Of a stretch of DNA of 64,000 nt, positions 44,677 through 54,273 are shown piece after piece. The stretch is from Nocardioides agariphilus (lineage in GTDB: Bacteria > Actinomycetota > Actinomycetes > Propionibacteriales > Nocardioidaceae), in contig NZ_JADKPO010000002.1 in NCBI RefSeq assembly GCF_015352445.1, positions 124,001-188,000 on the forward strand, in the 5' to 3' direction. The position numbers and the translations under genes were made by a program. Within the stretch, counting starts at the first letter, position 1. The number at the start of each line of letters is the position of its first letter. Under the pieces are notes generated by a model that worked only from the letters and a program-made list of their open reading frames with translations, was not told the origin of the DNA and did no database searches.

Positions 44677-46338
44677 TCAGCGGCGTCGGTCGATCCGGAT
44701 CGTCCGGCTGTGCAACGCGATCCTGACCAGCATGCCGAGGGAGATCACCACGGCGATGACGAAGACCACGAGTGCGACGTGGTTCTCGGTCGATGCTCCG
44801 CTGCTCGAGGGCATGGCCAGAAGGGCCGAGGCCAGGATCATGGCGGCCAGGACGACCGCTGCTGCGAGCACGTTGGCCAGCTTGTGAAGGCCCCGCAGGA
44901 ACTCGTCCTCGTCGAAGGCCTTGATCCGTAGTTCGAAGTTGCCCTGTCCGACGGCGTCGAAGGCCCGGTTGACCCGACCCGGGAGTTCCTCGACGAACTC
45001 CTTGGCCTCCAGCAGGGACGCCATCATGGAAGCTGGCGTGGTGCGCATGCCTGATCTCATCAGGCCGGTCATGTGGCGCTGCAGCGCTTCCCGTGGCGCG
45101 AAGTCAGGGTCCAGGGTGGCAGCCACCTGGTCCAGGTTGAGTAGCGTCTTGCCCAGCATCACCAGCTCGGGGTCCATGCGCAGCCCGGCCTCACCCGCCT
45201 TGCGAGTCAGTTGGAGCACCAAGGCTCCGATGTCGAGGTCAGCCAGCGAGGCGTCGGCAGACCGACCGACCAGGTCGGCGACAGCTCGCGCAAACACCGT
45301 CTCGTCGAATTCAGGCAGGACCTCGCCGAGGGTGACCGCGATCCGGGTGACCTCCTCGGGGCGCCCGTCGGCCAACGCCAAGAAGAGCTTGACCAGCTTG
45401 TCTCGCACGGCGGGCGCCAGTCGGGCGATCATGCCGATGTCGAGGAGCACCAATCGCCCGTCCGGGGTCACCAGGACGTTGCCGGGATGGGGGTCGGCAT
45501 GAAAGACGCCCTGCACGAGGACCTGGTCCAGGTACGCCTCGAAGAGCGCGTCGGCCAAGGGGGCCCCATCGAGCTCGAGCCGGCCAAGAGGCCCCAGGTC
45601 GGTGACCTTCTTGCCCGCGACGAACTCCATCGTGAGCACTTTGCTGGTCGTCAGGTCCGGATAGGGCTGGGGGACCACGATGAGCTCCTGACCGCTGAGC
45701 ATCTCCCGCATCCTGGAGAGGTTGTCTGCCTCGCGCCGGTAGTCGAGCTCGTCGACCAGCGCCTTGCGGAACTCCTCGAGCAGCTGGGCCATGCCGTACC
45801 GCTGACCGATCTCGGTGTGCTTGTCGAGGAAGGCGGCCAGGTCCGTCAGGACTTCCATGTCCCCGCGTACTTGCTCCCGGATCCCGGGTCGCTGGACCTT
45901 CACGACGACCTCGCGCCCGTCGCGCAACGTGGCCCGGTGGACCTGGCCGAGTGACGCCGTAGCGAGCGGAGTGGACTCGAAGGTGGGAAAGACGTTGGAC
46001 ATCCGCACCTGAAGCTCGTTGCCGATGATCTCTTCGACCTGCTCGGAGGGGAAGGGCGTGACGTTGTCCTGGAGTCTGGACAAGGCCTCGATGTAGGGAG
46101 GGCTCAACAGGTCGACGCGGGAGGACATCAACTGGCCGAGCTTGATGAAGGTCGGCCCCATCGCCTCGAGGTCGTCGGCCAGCCGGGCCGCTGCGTCAGG
46201 GTCCCCTTCGGCGGTCTCACCTTCCAAGATCGCGTCCATCCCCGTCGACCGCACGAGGTCCCCCCGACCGTGGCGCAGCAACAGCATGGCGATCTGGCGA
46301 TAGCGCTTGACGTGTCCCGGATCGATTCTGAGGCCCAT
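44677..46338 (-). CDS. AarF/UbiB (ABC1) atypical kinase family protein
   Basis: 553 residues. The family's KxGQ motif is at residues 66-69 (GPTFIKLGQLMSSR). The Ala-rich loop ATASLGQVHRATL and VVVKVQRPG lysine follow. The catalytic parts are QGVFHADPHPGNVLV and LVLLDIGMIARL. Two C-terminal transmembrane helices (VLAAAVVLAAMILASALLAM, VALVVFVIAVVISLGMLV) anchor it in the membrane. The family supports isoprenoid quinone or lipid metabolism through ATPase activity. TAGTCT stands nine bases before the ATG. Confidence 0.9.
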   Translation of the reverse strand: MGLRIDPGHVKRYRQIAMLLLRHGRGDLVRSTGMDAILEGETAEGDPDAAARLADDLEAMGPTFIKLGQLMSSRVDLLSPPYIEALSRLQDNVTPFPSEQVEEIIGNELQVRMSNVFPTFESTPLATASLGQVHRATLRDGREVVVKVQRPGIREQVRGDMEVLTDLAAFLDKHTEIGQRYGMAQLLEEFRKALVDELDYRREADNLSRMREMLSGQELIVVPQPYPDLTTSKVLTMEFVAGKKVTDLGPLGRLELDGAPLADALFEAYLDQVLVQGVFHADPHPGNVLVTPDGRLVLLDIGMIARLAPAVRDKLVKLFLALADGRPEEVTRIAVTLGEVLPEFDETVFARAVADLVGRSADASLADLDIGALVLQLTRKAGEAGLRMDPELVMLGKTLLNLDQVAATLDPDFAPREALQRHMTGLMRSGMRTTPASMMASLLEAKEFVEELPGRVNRAFDAVGQGNFELRIKAFDEDEFLRGLHKLANVLAAAVVLAAMILASALLAMPSSSGASTENHVALVVFVIAVVISLGMLVRIALHSRTIRIDRRR

Positions 46339-46511
46339 GGTGCCCAGAGACTATCCGCGCGCGGCGCTCCCTCGGCCACAGACCATCATGGGGTAATAGA
46401 CTTCACCCTTAGGGTTCTAGCGGCATGCCCCCTTCGTCACCTATCTTGTCCCCCGTGCGGCAGGGGGTCGCATCGTCCATCTCAGTGATGGAGACATCGG
46501 GGGAAACTCAC

Positions 46512-47603
46512 ATGCAGAGTGAAACGCGCGCCCACAGCACCCTGTGGCGCTCCATCGGCGTGGCCGGTGGTGCCGCGGCAGTCCTGTCCTTGGCGCTGAT
46601 CGCGCCCGCCACGACCTACGCCGCTGCGAGCACCGCAGGGACCTGGTCCTCTGAGCCTGCCCAGACCTACACCGACAGCACGACCACGGCGCCGGGGGCC
46701 ACTGCCTACAAGACGGCCGTGCGGGCGCCGATCAGCGCCGATGGGACGAGCAACTTCTCGGCCAAGAGGGGCGTCATCCCGGTGCAGTTCGACCTGCTCT
46801 CGGCGCCGACGACCATCACCACGGTCACCCGCACCTACGACGCCCCGGTCTGGGAGTCCATCGGCTCGGATCCGAACCTGACCAACGACTACTCGTACGC
46901 CTCGTTCGCTCCGACGACGCCCATCCCGCTGGCCAGCTTGACGAACCTGAGCGCGACGTACGCGTTTACGACCGGCAACTGCCACGGTGGATCCCTGCGC
47001 TGGGCCGTCAGCCTCGACTGGGACGGTGACGGGGTGCGCGACGGCAGCGCCAACGTCTACTACGGCGACGTGCCCAACTTCACCGACTGCACGACGGCCT
47101 CGCAGTCCGGCACCAACATGCGGTCCCTGGCCGACCTGCGGGTGGACACCTCGCCGGCAGGCGGCACGTTCTATGACACGTGGGACGGACTGACCGCGCT
47201 GCACCCGGACGCGACGGTGACACGCGCCAGCTTGATCCTCGACTCGGGTTGGGGCGGCGACCAGATCGCCGACGTATCCAACGTGACCGTCAACGACAAC
47301 ACGTGGGTTCCCCAGACCAGCGAGGTCGTGAGCACGACGACGACTGCCGGCGCCTTCACCAAGACCTGCGCCCTGCCGGACGCCAAGCTCCAGTGGGGCA
47401 AGGCCGACGCCGCCCCGACGGGTGCGGTGAACGAGGAGACCAGCATCCAGCTCAAGGACGACGGGACGTACTTCCGTCAGGTCGACTGCAAGTACATCTA
47501 CAACCTGGCCGTCTCCCAGCTCAGTGGCACCGGGACGTACAAGGTCTACGCCAACATCGGCGGATCGAACCTCGCGGACCCCGCGGTCTTCGACCTGCGC
47601 TGA
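46512..47603 (+). CDS. Secreted hypothetical protein
   Basis: 363 residues from ATG 46,512, preceded by GGGGGAAAC. A signal peptide is clear (WRSIGVAGGAAAVLSLALIA followed by PATTYAAAS). The mature part is Thr/Ser/Asp-rich and beta-like, with blocks LRWAVSLDWDGDGVRDGSANVYYGD and WGGDQIADVSNVTVNDNTWVP and the end TGTYKVYANIGGSNLADPAVFDL. I know of no function; similar tails occur in other actinobacterial exported proteins. A strong hairpin follows. Confidence 0.75.
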   Translation: MQSETRAHSTLWRSIGVAGGAAAVLSLALIAPATTYAAASTAGTWSSEPAQTYTDSTTTAPGATAYKTAVRAPISADGTSNFSAKRGVIPVQFDLLSAPTTITTVTRTYDAPVWESIGSDPNLTNDYSYASFAPTTPIPLASLTNLSATYAFTTGNCHGGSLRWAVSLDWDGDGVRDGSANVYYGDVPNFTDCTTASQSGTNMRSLADLRVDTSPAGGTFYDTWDGLTALHPDATVTRASLILDSGWGGDQIADVSNVTVNDNTWVPQTSEVVSTTTTAGAFTKTCALPDAKLQWGKADAAPTGAVNEETSIQLKDDGTYFRQVDCKYIYNLAVSQLSGTGTYKVYANIGGSNLADPAVFDLR

Positions 47604-47615
47604 TCTGCGGCAGCG

Positions 47616-47652
47616 GTTCGTGAGCGGGTGCTGAGGGCACCCGCTCACGAAC
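47616..47652 (+). terminator. Strong hairpin terminator
   Basis: GTTCGTGAGCGGGTGC (47,616-47,631) pairs perfectly over 16 bp with its reverse complement at 47,637-47,652 across the loop TGAGG, 13 bp after the stop of the secreted-protein gene. There is no U-tract. It also faces the end of the NlpC gene and may serve both strands. Confidence 0.8.
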
Positions 47653-47717
47653 TGCCGGGTTGCCCACGTCTCCAGGCAGGCGCGACGGGCTCGAGCCGGA
47701 GATGACGATGAGCGCGC

Positions 47718-48746
47718 TCAGGGCAGGAAGCGACGAGCGCCGGCGTACTGCGGGCCGAGGCTGGCTGTGGTGTCCACGCGGACGAGGTCCCCGGTGCCGG
47801 GCGCGTGGACCATGCGGCCGCCGCCGACGTACATGGTCACGTGGTGCACGAGACCGCCGTCGGCATAGAACAACAGGTCGCCTCGTCGAAGGAAGCGCAC
47901 CGGTGTCCCCGCCTCGGACTGGGGCGAGGCGTCACGGGGGATCCGGATCCCGTGGACGCGGTAGACCAGCCAGGTCAGCCCCGAGCAGTCCACGCCGAAG
48001 CCGGAGGCTCCGGACCACAGGTAGGCCAGTCCCACGAACGACGTGGCCGCCGAGACCAGGCTCGCGGACGACGGCGCCAGGGCAGGCCGGCTCCTCGGGT
48101 GCTCGACCACATCGCCAGCGGCGACGCGCAGCACGGTGCCGTCGGGCGTGGCGACGCGCAGCTCACGAGCAGTCCTCCCGACGACGGGAAGCCGGGTGCC
48201 GTAGCTGACCCGGACCCGGCGCCGGCCTTCCGCCGCGTCGGTCCTCAGCCAGGCCGTACGACGGGTCACGGTGGCCCAGGAGGGCGTGACCGTGGGCGGC
48301 CGTGCGGTCAGCTGGCGCCGAGGTACCCAGCCGGGGTAGCCGCGCGCGTCCAGTGGACTGGGCTGTCCCGGCACCGCGACCCGTACCCAGCCCGCGCGGA
48401 CGCCGAGGACGCGCACCCGGTCGCCCATCAGCGCTTGTGTGTCGGCCCGACCGCTGAGGTCACGTCGTTGGTCGAGGCTCATGCCCGACAGCCAGCGGAC
48501 CATCGCCACCGGGTTCTGCAGCGCTGGGGAGTCAACCGGGCGTGGCGACCGGGGTGAGCGCCACACCGTGGCCACCGACACCGAGACCCAGGCGCTGCCT
48601 CCGGCGCGCAACTCGTGTCGGGCGGCCGGTCGCGGTGACTGCGTCCCCTGGTGCACGGCAGCCCGTCCGGGTTGCGATGCCGGAGGTGTGGTCGCGCAGC
48701 CGAGGAGCGCCAGCACGGCGACCACCACCACGCCGGTGTTGCGCAT
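47718..48746 (-). CDS. NlpC/P60-family lipoprotein peptidase
   Basis: 342 residues from ATG 48,746 (GTG five codons earlier is also possible). A lipoprotein signal ends in LALLGC (Cys17). Two SH3-like stretches follow (AWVSVSVATVWRSPRSP, then VTRRTAWLRTDAAEGRRRV), and the C-terminal NlpC/P60 domain has the triad region GVDCSGLTWLVY (nucleophile Cys), RRGDLLFYADGG and VHHVTMYVGGGRMVHAP (His). It should cleave peptidoglycan stem peptides at the outer membrane face. Confidence 0.92.
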   Translation of the reverse strand: MRNTGVVVVAVLALLGCATTPPASQPGRAAVHQGTQSPRPAARHELRAGGSAWVSVSVATVWRSPRSPRPVDSPALQNPVAMVRWLSGMSLDQRRDLSGRADTQALMGDRVRVLGVRAGWVRVAVPGQPSPLDARGYPGWVPRRQLTARPPTVTPSWATVTRRTAWLRTDAAEGRRRVRVSYGTRLPVVGRTARELRVATPDGTVLRVAAGDVVEHPRSRPALAPSSASLVSAATSFVGLAYLWSGASGFGVDCSGLTWLVYRVHGIRIPRDASPQSEAGTPVRFLRRGDLLFYADGGLVHHVTMYVGGGRMVHAPGTGDLVRVDTTASLGPQYAGARRFLP

Positions 48747-48930
48747 CCACGCGGGTCCCACCGCACCAGCCTCACGCCGTCGCCGCGGTGTGGCCCAGTG
48801 CGAAAGGTCCTCGGGTCCACCCCGAAGGTCCCCTTCCCTCGGGCGCCACGGCAAGGCCGGTGGATGACCAATGACCCTGGCGTGCGCCGCCTCAGCGGAT
48901 GGAGCGTGAAGTGAGTCCTGCGGAGGGCAG

Positions 48931-49818
48931 GTGCACCTATCTGAGAGGTCACTCGTGAGGAGCGTGCGGGTCGTGGTCTCGGCCTGGATGACGTGCGCGC
49001 TGCTCCTCACCGGGTGCACCCCCGATGCGTCGTCCGACCCCGCCCGCGCCGAGCCCCTGCCGACGGCCTCACCGACGGGGCCCCGCCCGACCGCGTCGCA
49101 GCCGCCCGGCTCGCCACCGGCCACGCCGACGTCGACGGCCACCACGAGCCCGCCGCCAGCGGCCTGCGCCATCCCGGCCCGGTTCGCTGGCCAGGACCTC
49201 GAGCAGCTGCCACTGGCCGCGAAGAAGATCGCGCTCACCTTCGACGCCGGAGCGAACGCCGCAGGTGTCGACCCGATCCTGCTCACGTTGAGTCGTCAGC
49301 GGGTGAAGGCCACGTTCTTCCTGACCGGGGCGTTCGTGCGTAGGTTCCCCGGGCGGGCGCGAAGGATCGCCGAGCTGCACCTGGTCGGCAACCACACCGA
49401 CACCCACCCCGACCTCACCACGCTCTCGGACGACGAGATCCGCGTCGAGGTGCGGCGGGCACAAGAGACCATCGTGCGGGAGACGGGCCAGGACCCGCGA
49501 CGGTTCTTCCGGTTCCCCTTCGGCGCCCGCGACGTGAGAGCGATCCGGATCGTGAACCGACGGTGCTACGTCGCGTTCCGGTGGACCGTGGACACCCTCG
49601 GCTGGAAGGGGACGTCCTCAGGCGTCACTGTCGCCTCGGTCGTACGCCGGGTGGTCGACGCAGCCCGGCCGGGCGCGATCGTGCTGATGCACGTCGGGGC
49701 GAACCCTCAGGACGCCAGCACGTTGGACGCAGACGCACTGCCGACGGTCATCCGGGAGCTCCGGGCCGCGGGCTACCACCTCGTGCCCTTGTCAGCGGTG
49801 ATGTCCCAGTTGCCGTGA
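48931..49818 (+). CDS. Polysaccharide deacetylase lipoprotein
   Basis: 295 residues. The signal ends in the lipobox LLLTGC, and a Pro/Thr/Ser-rich linker follows (residues 30-75). The NodB domain has KIALTFDAGANAAGVDPILL (metal Asp), VGNHTDTHPDLT (H-x3-H region), FFRFPFGARD and GAIVLMHVG with the catalytic His. It probably removes acetyl groups from peptidoglycan sugars. GTG 48,931 has GGAGGG upstream; GTG 48,955 is possible. It is divergent from the NlpC gene. Confidence 0.9.
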   Translation: MHLSERSLVRSVRVVVSAWMTCALLLTGCTPDASSDPARAEPLPTASPTGPRPTASQPPGSPPATPTSTATTSPPPAACAIPARFAGQDLEQLPLAAKKIALTFDAGANAAGVDPILLTLSRQRVKATFFLTGAFVRRFPGRARRIAELHLVGNHTDTHPDLTTLSDDEIRVEVRRAQETIVRETGQDPRRFFRFPFGARDVRAIRIVNRRCYVAFRWTVDTLGWKGTSSGVTVASVVRRVVDAARPGAIVLMHVGANPQDASTLDADALPTVIRELRAAGYHLVPLSAVMSQLP

Positions 49819-49860
49819 GAGCCTGCCCGAGTCCACGTTGCGCTGCCGGAGCCGGGTGCT

Positions 49861-49866
49861 GACAAT
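49861..49866 (+). promoter_or_regulatory. Possible -10 for a leaderless B3/B4 gene
   Basis: GACAAT ends six bases before the GTG at 49,873, with no Shine-Dalgarno sequence between. The first base deviates from TANNNT, so this is a weak call. Confidence 0.3.
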
Positions 49867-49872
49867 CCCCGG

Positions 49873-50589
49873 GTGACCTCACTCGAGAGCTTCCTGGCTG
49901 GCGCAGCGGTGGACGACGCCGTCTACGAGCTGCGCCCGGACTACCGCGCCCTCCTGGTAGCGGTCGACGGCATCGAGCCCGGGAGTGGCGACGCGGCAGG
50001 CGAGGCTCTGCTGCGGGATGCCGAGAACGCCGCGGCCGGCCTGGTGAGCCAGGCAGCGGTCGAGGAGCTGCCGCACATCGCGGCCTGGCGGGAGGCCTAC
50101 CGTGCCTTCGGCACCAAGCCGCAGCGCACCCGCAACAGCCTCGAGGCGCTTACTCGCCGCGCTGCCACCGGGCTGCCGCGGGTCAACGGCCTCACCGACG
50201 TCTACAACGCCGTCTCCGTTCGACACCAGGTGCCGGTCGGCGGCGAGGACCTGGCTCGCTACGCCGGAAGCCCCCGGCTGGTGCGGGCGAGCGGCGACGA
50301 GACGTTCGACACCACGGCGGACGGAGAGACGGTCATCGAGCACCCTGAGGCCGGCGAGGTCGTGTGGTGCGACGACGACGGGGTGACCTGTCGGCGGTGG
50401 AACTGGCGGCAGGGCCGTCGTACGCAGCTCACGCCCGAGACCACCAGCGCGCTGTTCATCTTCGACGCCCTGGCGCCGATGACGGACGAAGCGCTGATGG
50501 CCGCAGCCGACGACCTGCTGACCCACGTACGCCGGCTGGGGCCGGACGTGCGCAGTGTCAGCAGGCTCTTCACACGGCCTACCGCTTGA
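49873..50589 (+). CDS. B3/B4-domain protein
   Basis: 238 residues matching the B3/B4 domain of phenylalanyl-tRNA synthetase beta subunits as a free protein: WREAYRAFGTKPQRTRNSLEAL, RRAATGLPRVNGLTDVYNAVS and EVVWCDDDGVTCRRWNWRQG. Free B3/B4 proteins are thought to edit or bind misacylated amino acids, but this is unproven. Its last 11 bp overlap the end of the glycine-rich gene. Confidence 0.85.
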   Translation: MTSLESFLAGAAVDDAVYELRPDYRALLVAVDGIEPGSGDAAGEALLRDAENAAAGLVSQAAVEELPHIAAWREAYRAFGTKPQRTRNSLEALTRRAATGLPRVNGLTDVYNAVSVRHQVPVGGEDLARYAGSPRLVRASGDETFDTTADGETVIEHPEAGEVVWCDDDGVTCRRWNWRQGRRTQLTPETTSALFIFDALAPMTDEALMAAADDLLTHVRRLGPDVRSVSRLFTRPTA

Positions 50590-53500
50590 CCGCGACGGTC
50601 GCCGCTGACGTCTTGGAGGTCGTCACATAGGCGGTCTTGCTGCCGGTCACCTTCACCTTGATCCGCTTGCCGATCAGGGCTCTGGTGAGCCGAAGGCTCT
50701 TCCCGACCTGCCCCTTGATGACCGTCGAACCGGCGTACCACTTGTACCTGAGCTTCACCGGCGACGGGCCCCACGTGCCGGGCTGGGCCTTGAGCACCAG
50801 GCCCACCTTGGCCGTGCCGGAGATCTTGGGCTTCGGCGCGGACAGAAGTCCCTTGGCCACCGCAGCCGTTGCAGCCGAGGTGCGGGTGCCGGGCGCGTAG
50901 CCGACCTTGGCGCCCTTGACCTTGACGGTGACCTTGTCGCCCAGCAGCGAGGCCAGCGGCACCAGCGTCGGGTTGGTGGCGCCGGCGATCGCGACGCCGT
51001 CGGCGTACCACTGGTAGGTGAAGGTCACCGGCGCCGGGCCCCACGTGCCCGGGTTCGCGGTGAGCTTGGAGCCGACCCGTGCCGTGCCGCTGATGGTGGG
51101 CAGGGCGGTCGTCAGCTGCGGTGCGGACACGCACGGACCCGAGCAGTCCCGGTGGGCTTGGTCGATCGCCCCCGACGTACCTCCCGTGCCGGAGCCACCG
51201 GGGTTGCCGTTGGCGCCGTCGACACCGTTGGTGCCGTTGGTACCCGCTCCCGGGTGCGGGTCGTCCTGCGTCGGCGCGTTGGTGCCGAACGAGCCCGATC
51301 CACCTGAGCCTCCTTGGCCGCCCAGGCCGAACGGCGCCCCGCTCGGGCTGCCTCCTCCGAGCCCGCCGTCGAGGCCGCCGACGAAGTACTCGTTGGCGTC
51401 GTAGAGCACGGCCAGCTCGGTCGTGAACACGCCTCCGCCGCGAGGTGCGATTCCCTTGCCGCCATCGCCGCCCCTGCCGCCATCGCCTCCCTGGCCCCCG
51501 GCACCTCCGTTGGAGCCGTCGATCCCGTCGTGGTCGGGCTGGTAGGGCTGGCCGCCGACGCCGCCGTCGCCGCCATCGCCACCGATGGAGCCGGAGCCAC
51601 CGCCGCCACCCGTCCCGCCGTTTCCTGACCGGGCGGTGTTGCCGCTGATGTAGCCCGCGTGGAGCGTCCAGTCGGTCGAGGAGTTGTAGAGGCCGCCGCC
51701 CTGTCCGACCCCGGCGTCCCCGCCGGTTCCGCCATGGCCACCGTCGCCGCCGGCACCTCCACCGCCGGCGCCGCCCGGAGTGCTCGCCGGATCTCCGGGC
51801 TCACCCGAGCCGGCGTCGCCGCCGGCGCCGCCACGGCCGCCTGCTCCGCCCGCTCCTCCATTGCCTCCGCTGCCGCCCCAGGCCAGGCCCCCGTCGAACC
51901 TCAGGTAGAAGTCGTTGGCGAAGTCGATGCTCGACCTCGCCACGAGGCTCCCCGCGTTGTAGACACCGCCGCCTTGGCCGGGTCCGCCGAGCCCGCCCGG
52001 GCCGCCGATGCCGCCGATGGCGCCCGCCGTACCTCCCGCGCCGTCGGCGCCGTCCGCGCCGGCTCCCCAGGTGCCCACCGTGCCGTTGCTCTCGGGACCG
52101 GGCGGGCCGCCGCCGATGCTGGCGCCGGCCGAGCCGCCGTCGCCGTTGGCGTCGAAGCTGCCGCCGCCCGAGCCGCCGTTGCCACCGCCGCCGCCGTTGC
52201 CGCCGAGCGCGGAGCCGTTGAGGTACGCGTCGACCAGGGACAAGGAGCCGCTCGGCAGGTTGGCGATGCCGCCGCCACGACCGGCGCCCCCGGCGGCGCC
52301 GGCGTTGCCGTTGCCGCCTGCGAACAGGGCACCGGCTGCCCCGCCCGAGCCACCGGCACCTCCGCCGCCACCCGAGCCGCCAGGTGCGCCGCTGGTGGGG
52401 TCGCCGCCTCGGCCTGCGGCGCGGTTGTTGGTGTCGAGACCGACCGCAGCGCTACCGCCGGCCCCACCGGGGCCACCGGGGCCTCCGTCGACCTCGCCGT
52501 GGAAGTTGCTCCTCGTGGTGCCAGGGGCCAGGGAGGAGGTGACGGTCACCATGCCGCGGTTGGCCAGGCCGCCGCCGTAGGCATCGGCGCCTGCGGCCGC
52601 GAGACCGCCGCCCACCGTGACGCCGTTGGATCCGTTGGCTCCCGATGCCCCACCGGCACCGCCCGACCCGCCGTTGATCGACCCGTTGCCGCCACGACCC
52701 CCGGACCCGCTGTACCCGCCGATGCCGGCCATCCCGGCCGTGCCTCCTCCACCGCCGGACCCTGCTTTCGCGATGCCCGTGATGGAGGAGTCGTGCAGCG
52801 TCAGGGTGCCCAGGTTGTCGATGCTGCCGCCCTCGGCCGAGGCGCCGGCCGCAGCGTTGCCGGGAGTGCCGCCCTTGCCGCCATGGATGCCAGGACCGCC
52901 GAAGCCGGCGTCGCCGCCGGAGTGGGCGCTCCCGTCGAAGCCGACGCTCCCGCCGCCTCCGCCGCCACCGTCGCCTCCGCGGAAGGGGGTCGTCGTCTGG
53001 CCGTCGCCTCCGCTGCCGCCCCAGCCTCCGCTGCCGCCGATGGTCTGCGATGCGTTGGTCACGGTGCCCTGGACGATGGTCAGCGTCCCGGTGTTGTAGA
53101 CGTCCGATCCGGCGGCCGGGGCGCCGGGCGCACCGTTGCCGCCCGTACCTCCCGCACCCGAGGTTCCACTCGAGCCGCCAGGCGCGCCGATGCCGCCGCT
53201 GCCGCCGTCACCGTTGGCGCCCGGCCCGCCGAACCCTCCGTCACCGCCGGCACCAGCGGTGCCACCCTTGCCGCCGGGGCCACCGTGACCTCCGGAACCG
53301 GCGACGGTCTGGTTGCTCGACAGCGTGCACGCGATCAGCGTGAGCGTGCCCGCGTTGCTGATGGCCGCACCGCGGGCCAAGCCCCCTGCTGCGCCGCTTC
53401 CGCCGGCGCCGCCGGCCCCGCCGTTGGCGCCGTTGCCGCCCTTGCCGCCGGGCCCACCGGTCGTGCACTTCTGTCCGGTGATCGGGTTGACCGAGCCCTG

Positions 53501-54178
53501 GCCGCCGTCGCCGCCGTTGCCGCCGCGGCCACCGTGGCCGCCGTTGCCCCCGGCACCACCGCCGCCGCCCGGCCCACCGGTCGCGCGGCTGTTGGTGATC
53601 GACACGTGGTCGAGCGTCACGGTGCCTGAGGTGATCCGGATCGCGCCGCCCTCGGCGCTGCCGCCCGCTGTCCCCGGCTTTCCGTCTCCGCCCGCTGCAC
53701 CGGCCGCGGCGTTGGTGCCGGCCCCACCGGGGGCGCCGGTCGCGCCTACGCACGTCGCGGCCTGGCCGGCGGGTCCCGCCGTACCGTTCGCGCCGTCGGC
53801 GCCCGTCGCACCCGCGGCTCCGGTGACCCCCACCGTGCCCGTGGCGGCACCCTTGGTCAGCGTCAGCTGGTGGATGGTCAACGTCCCGCCGGTGACGTCG
53901 AAGAAGCGGGTCGCCCACTGCCCGTCGAGCGTGGACCCGTTGCCCTCGATCGTCACGGTCTTGCCGGACGGGATCGGGATCGACTGGGTGATCACCATCG
54001 GCGAGCAGGTCACCGCGAAGGTGACCGTGCCGCCCGCGATGACCGCGTTGCGAAACGCCGTCGCATCACAGTTGTTCAACGTTGCCGATGCCATGACAGG
54101 TGCTGGGGCGACCAAGGTCGATGCCGCGACGAGGCCCCCGACGACCCAGCTACGACACCCCGTACGTCGGAGGGTCAC
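50579..54178 (-). CDS. Giant glycine-rich secreted repeat protein
   Basis: 1,199 residues. The signal peptide is WVVGGLVAASTLVAPAPVMAS. Residues 35-110 look like the start of a beta-helix (NAVIAGGTVTFAV, TVTIEGNGSTLDG, TLTIHQLTLTKG). Then about 850 residues are tandem Gly-Gly-x blocks of PE_PGRS-like composition, interrupted by short non-Gly strands such as GTLTLIACTLSSNQTVAG. The C-terminal 160 residues are two Ig-like repeats (GTARVGSKLTANPGTWGPAP and GTAKVGLVLKAQPGTWGPSP) and a Lys-rich end. It probably forms an extended fibre or adhesin on the surface. The repeats leave long antisense frames open, which I do not annotate. Confidence 0.8.
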   Translation of the reverse strand: MTLRRTGCRSWVVGGLVAASTLVAPAPVMASATLNNCDATAFRNAVIAGGTVTFAVTCSPMVITQSIPIPSGKTVTIEGNGSTLDGQWATRFFDVTGGTLTIHQLTLTKGAATGTVGVTGAAGATGADGANGTAGPAGQAATCVGATGAPGGAGTNAAAGAAGGDGKPGTAGGSAEGGAIRITSGTVTLDHVSITNSRATGGPGGGGGAGGNGGHGGRGGNGGDGGQGSVNPITGQKCTTGGPGGKGGNGANGGAGGAGGSGAAGGLARGAAISNAGTLTLIACTLSSNQTVAGSGGHGGPGGKGGTAGAGGDGGFGGPGANGDGGSGGIGAPGGSSGTSGAGGTGGNGAPGAPAAGSDVYNTGTLTIVQGTVTNASQTIGGSGGWGGSGGDGQTTTPFRGGDGGGGGGGSVGFDGSAHSGGDAGFGGPGIHGGKGGTPGNAAAGASAEGGSIDNLGTLTLHDSSITGIAKAGSGGGGGTAGMAGIGGYSGSGGRGGNGSINGGSGGAGGASGANGSNGVTVGGGLAAAGADAYGGGLANRGMVTVTSSLAPGTTRSNFHGEVDGGPGGPGGAGGSAAVGLDTNNRAAGRGGDPTSGAPGGSGGGGGAGGSGGAAGALFAGGNGNAGAAGGAGRGGGIANLPSGSLSLVDAYLNGSALGGNGGGGGNGGSGGGSFDANGDGGSAGASIGGGPPGPESNGTVGTWGAGADGADGAGGTAGAIGGIGGPGGLGGPGQGGGVYNAGSLVARSSIDFANDFYLRFDGGLAWGGSGGNGGAGGAGGRGGAGGDAGSGEPGDPASTPGGAGGGGAGGDGGHGGTGGDAGVGQGGGLYNSSTDWTLHAGYISGNTARSGNGGTGGGGGSGSIGGDGGDGGVGGQPYQPDHDGIDGSNGGAGGQGGDGGRGGDGGKGIAPRGGGVFTTELAVLYDANEYFVGGLDGGLGGGSPSGAPFGLGGQGGSGGSGSFGTNAPTQDDPHPGAGTNGTNGVDGANGNPGGSGTGGTSGAIDQAHRDCSGPCVSAPQLTTALPTISGTARVGSKLTANPGTWGPAPVTFTYQWYADGVAIAGATNPTLVPLASLLGDKVTVKVKGAKVGYAPGTRTSAATAAVAKGLLSAPKPKISGTAKVGLVLKAQPGTWGPSPVKLRYKWYAGSTVIKGQVGKSLRLTRALIGKRIKVKVTGSKTAYVTTSKTSAATVAVKR

Positions 54179-54273
54179 GAGCGCAATTTAGACCTGCCGA
54201 AGCCGCAGGGCCATGACCCTCGAACGGTCAACCGGACAGGTGCAGCAGCACCGCCCGAACCCGTTCGCCGCGC

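Noticed and set aside
48747-49286. Longer N-terminus for the NlpC/P60 lipoprotein
   Set aside because: It would bury the lipoprotein signal peptide in the middle of the protein and is antisense to the deacetylase gene.
51659-53629. Open frame of 656 codons on the plus strand
   Set aside because: It is the antisense shadow of the Gly-Gly-x repeats: periodic GGC/GCC codons keep other frames open. Its product is Ala/Gly/Arg low complexity without start signal.
50579-54178. CRISPR-like appearance of the repeated GGC-rich tract
   Set aside because: Units vary in length and sequence, there are no constant repeat-spacer lengths, and the tract is one continuous coding frame with a signal peptide.
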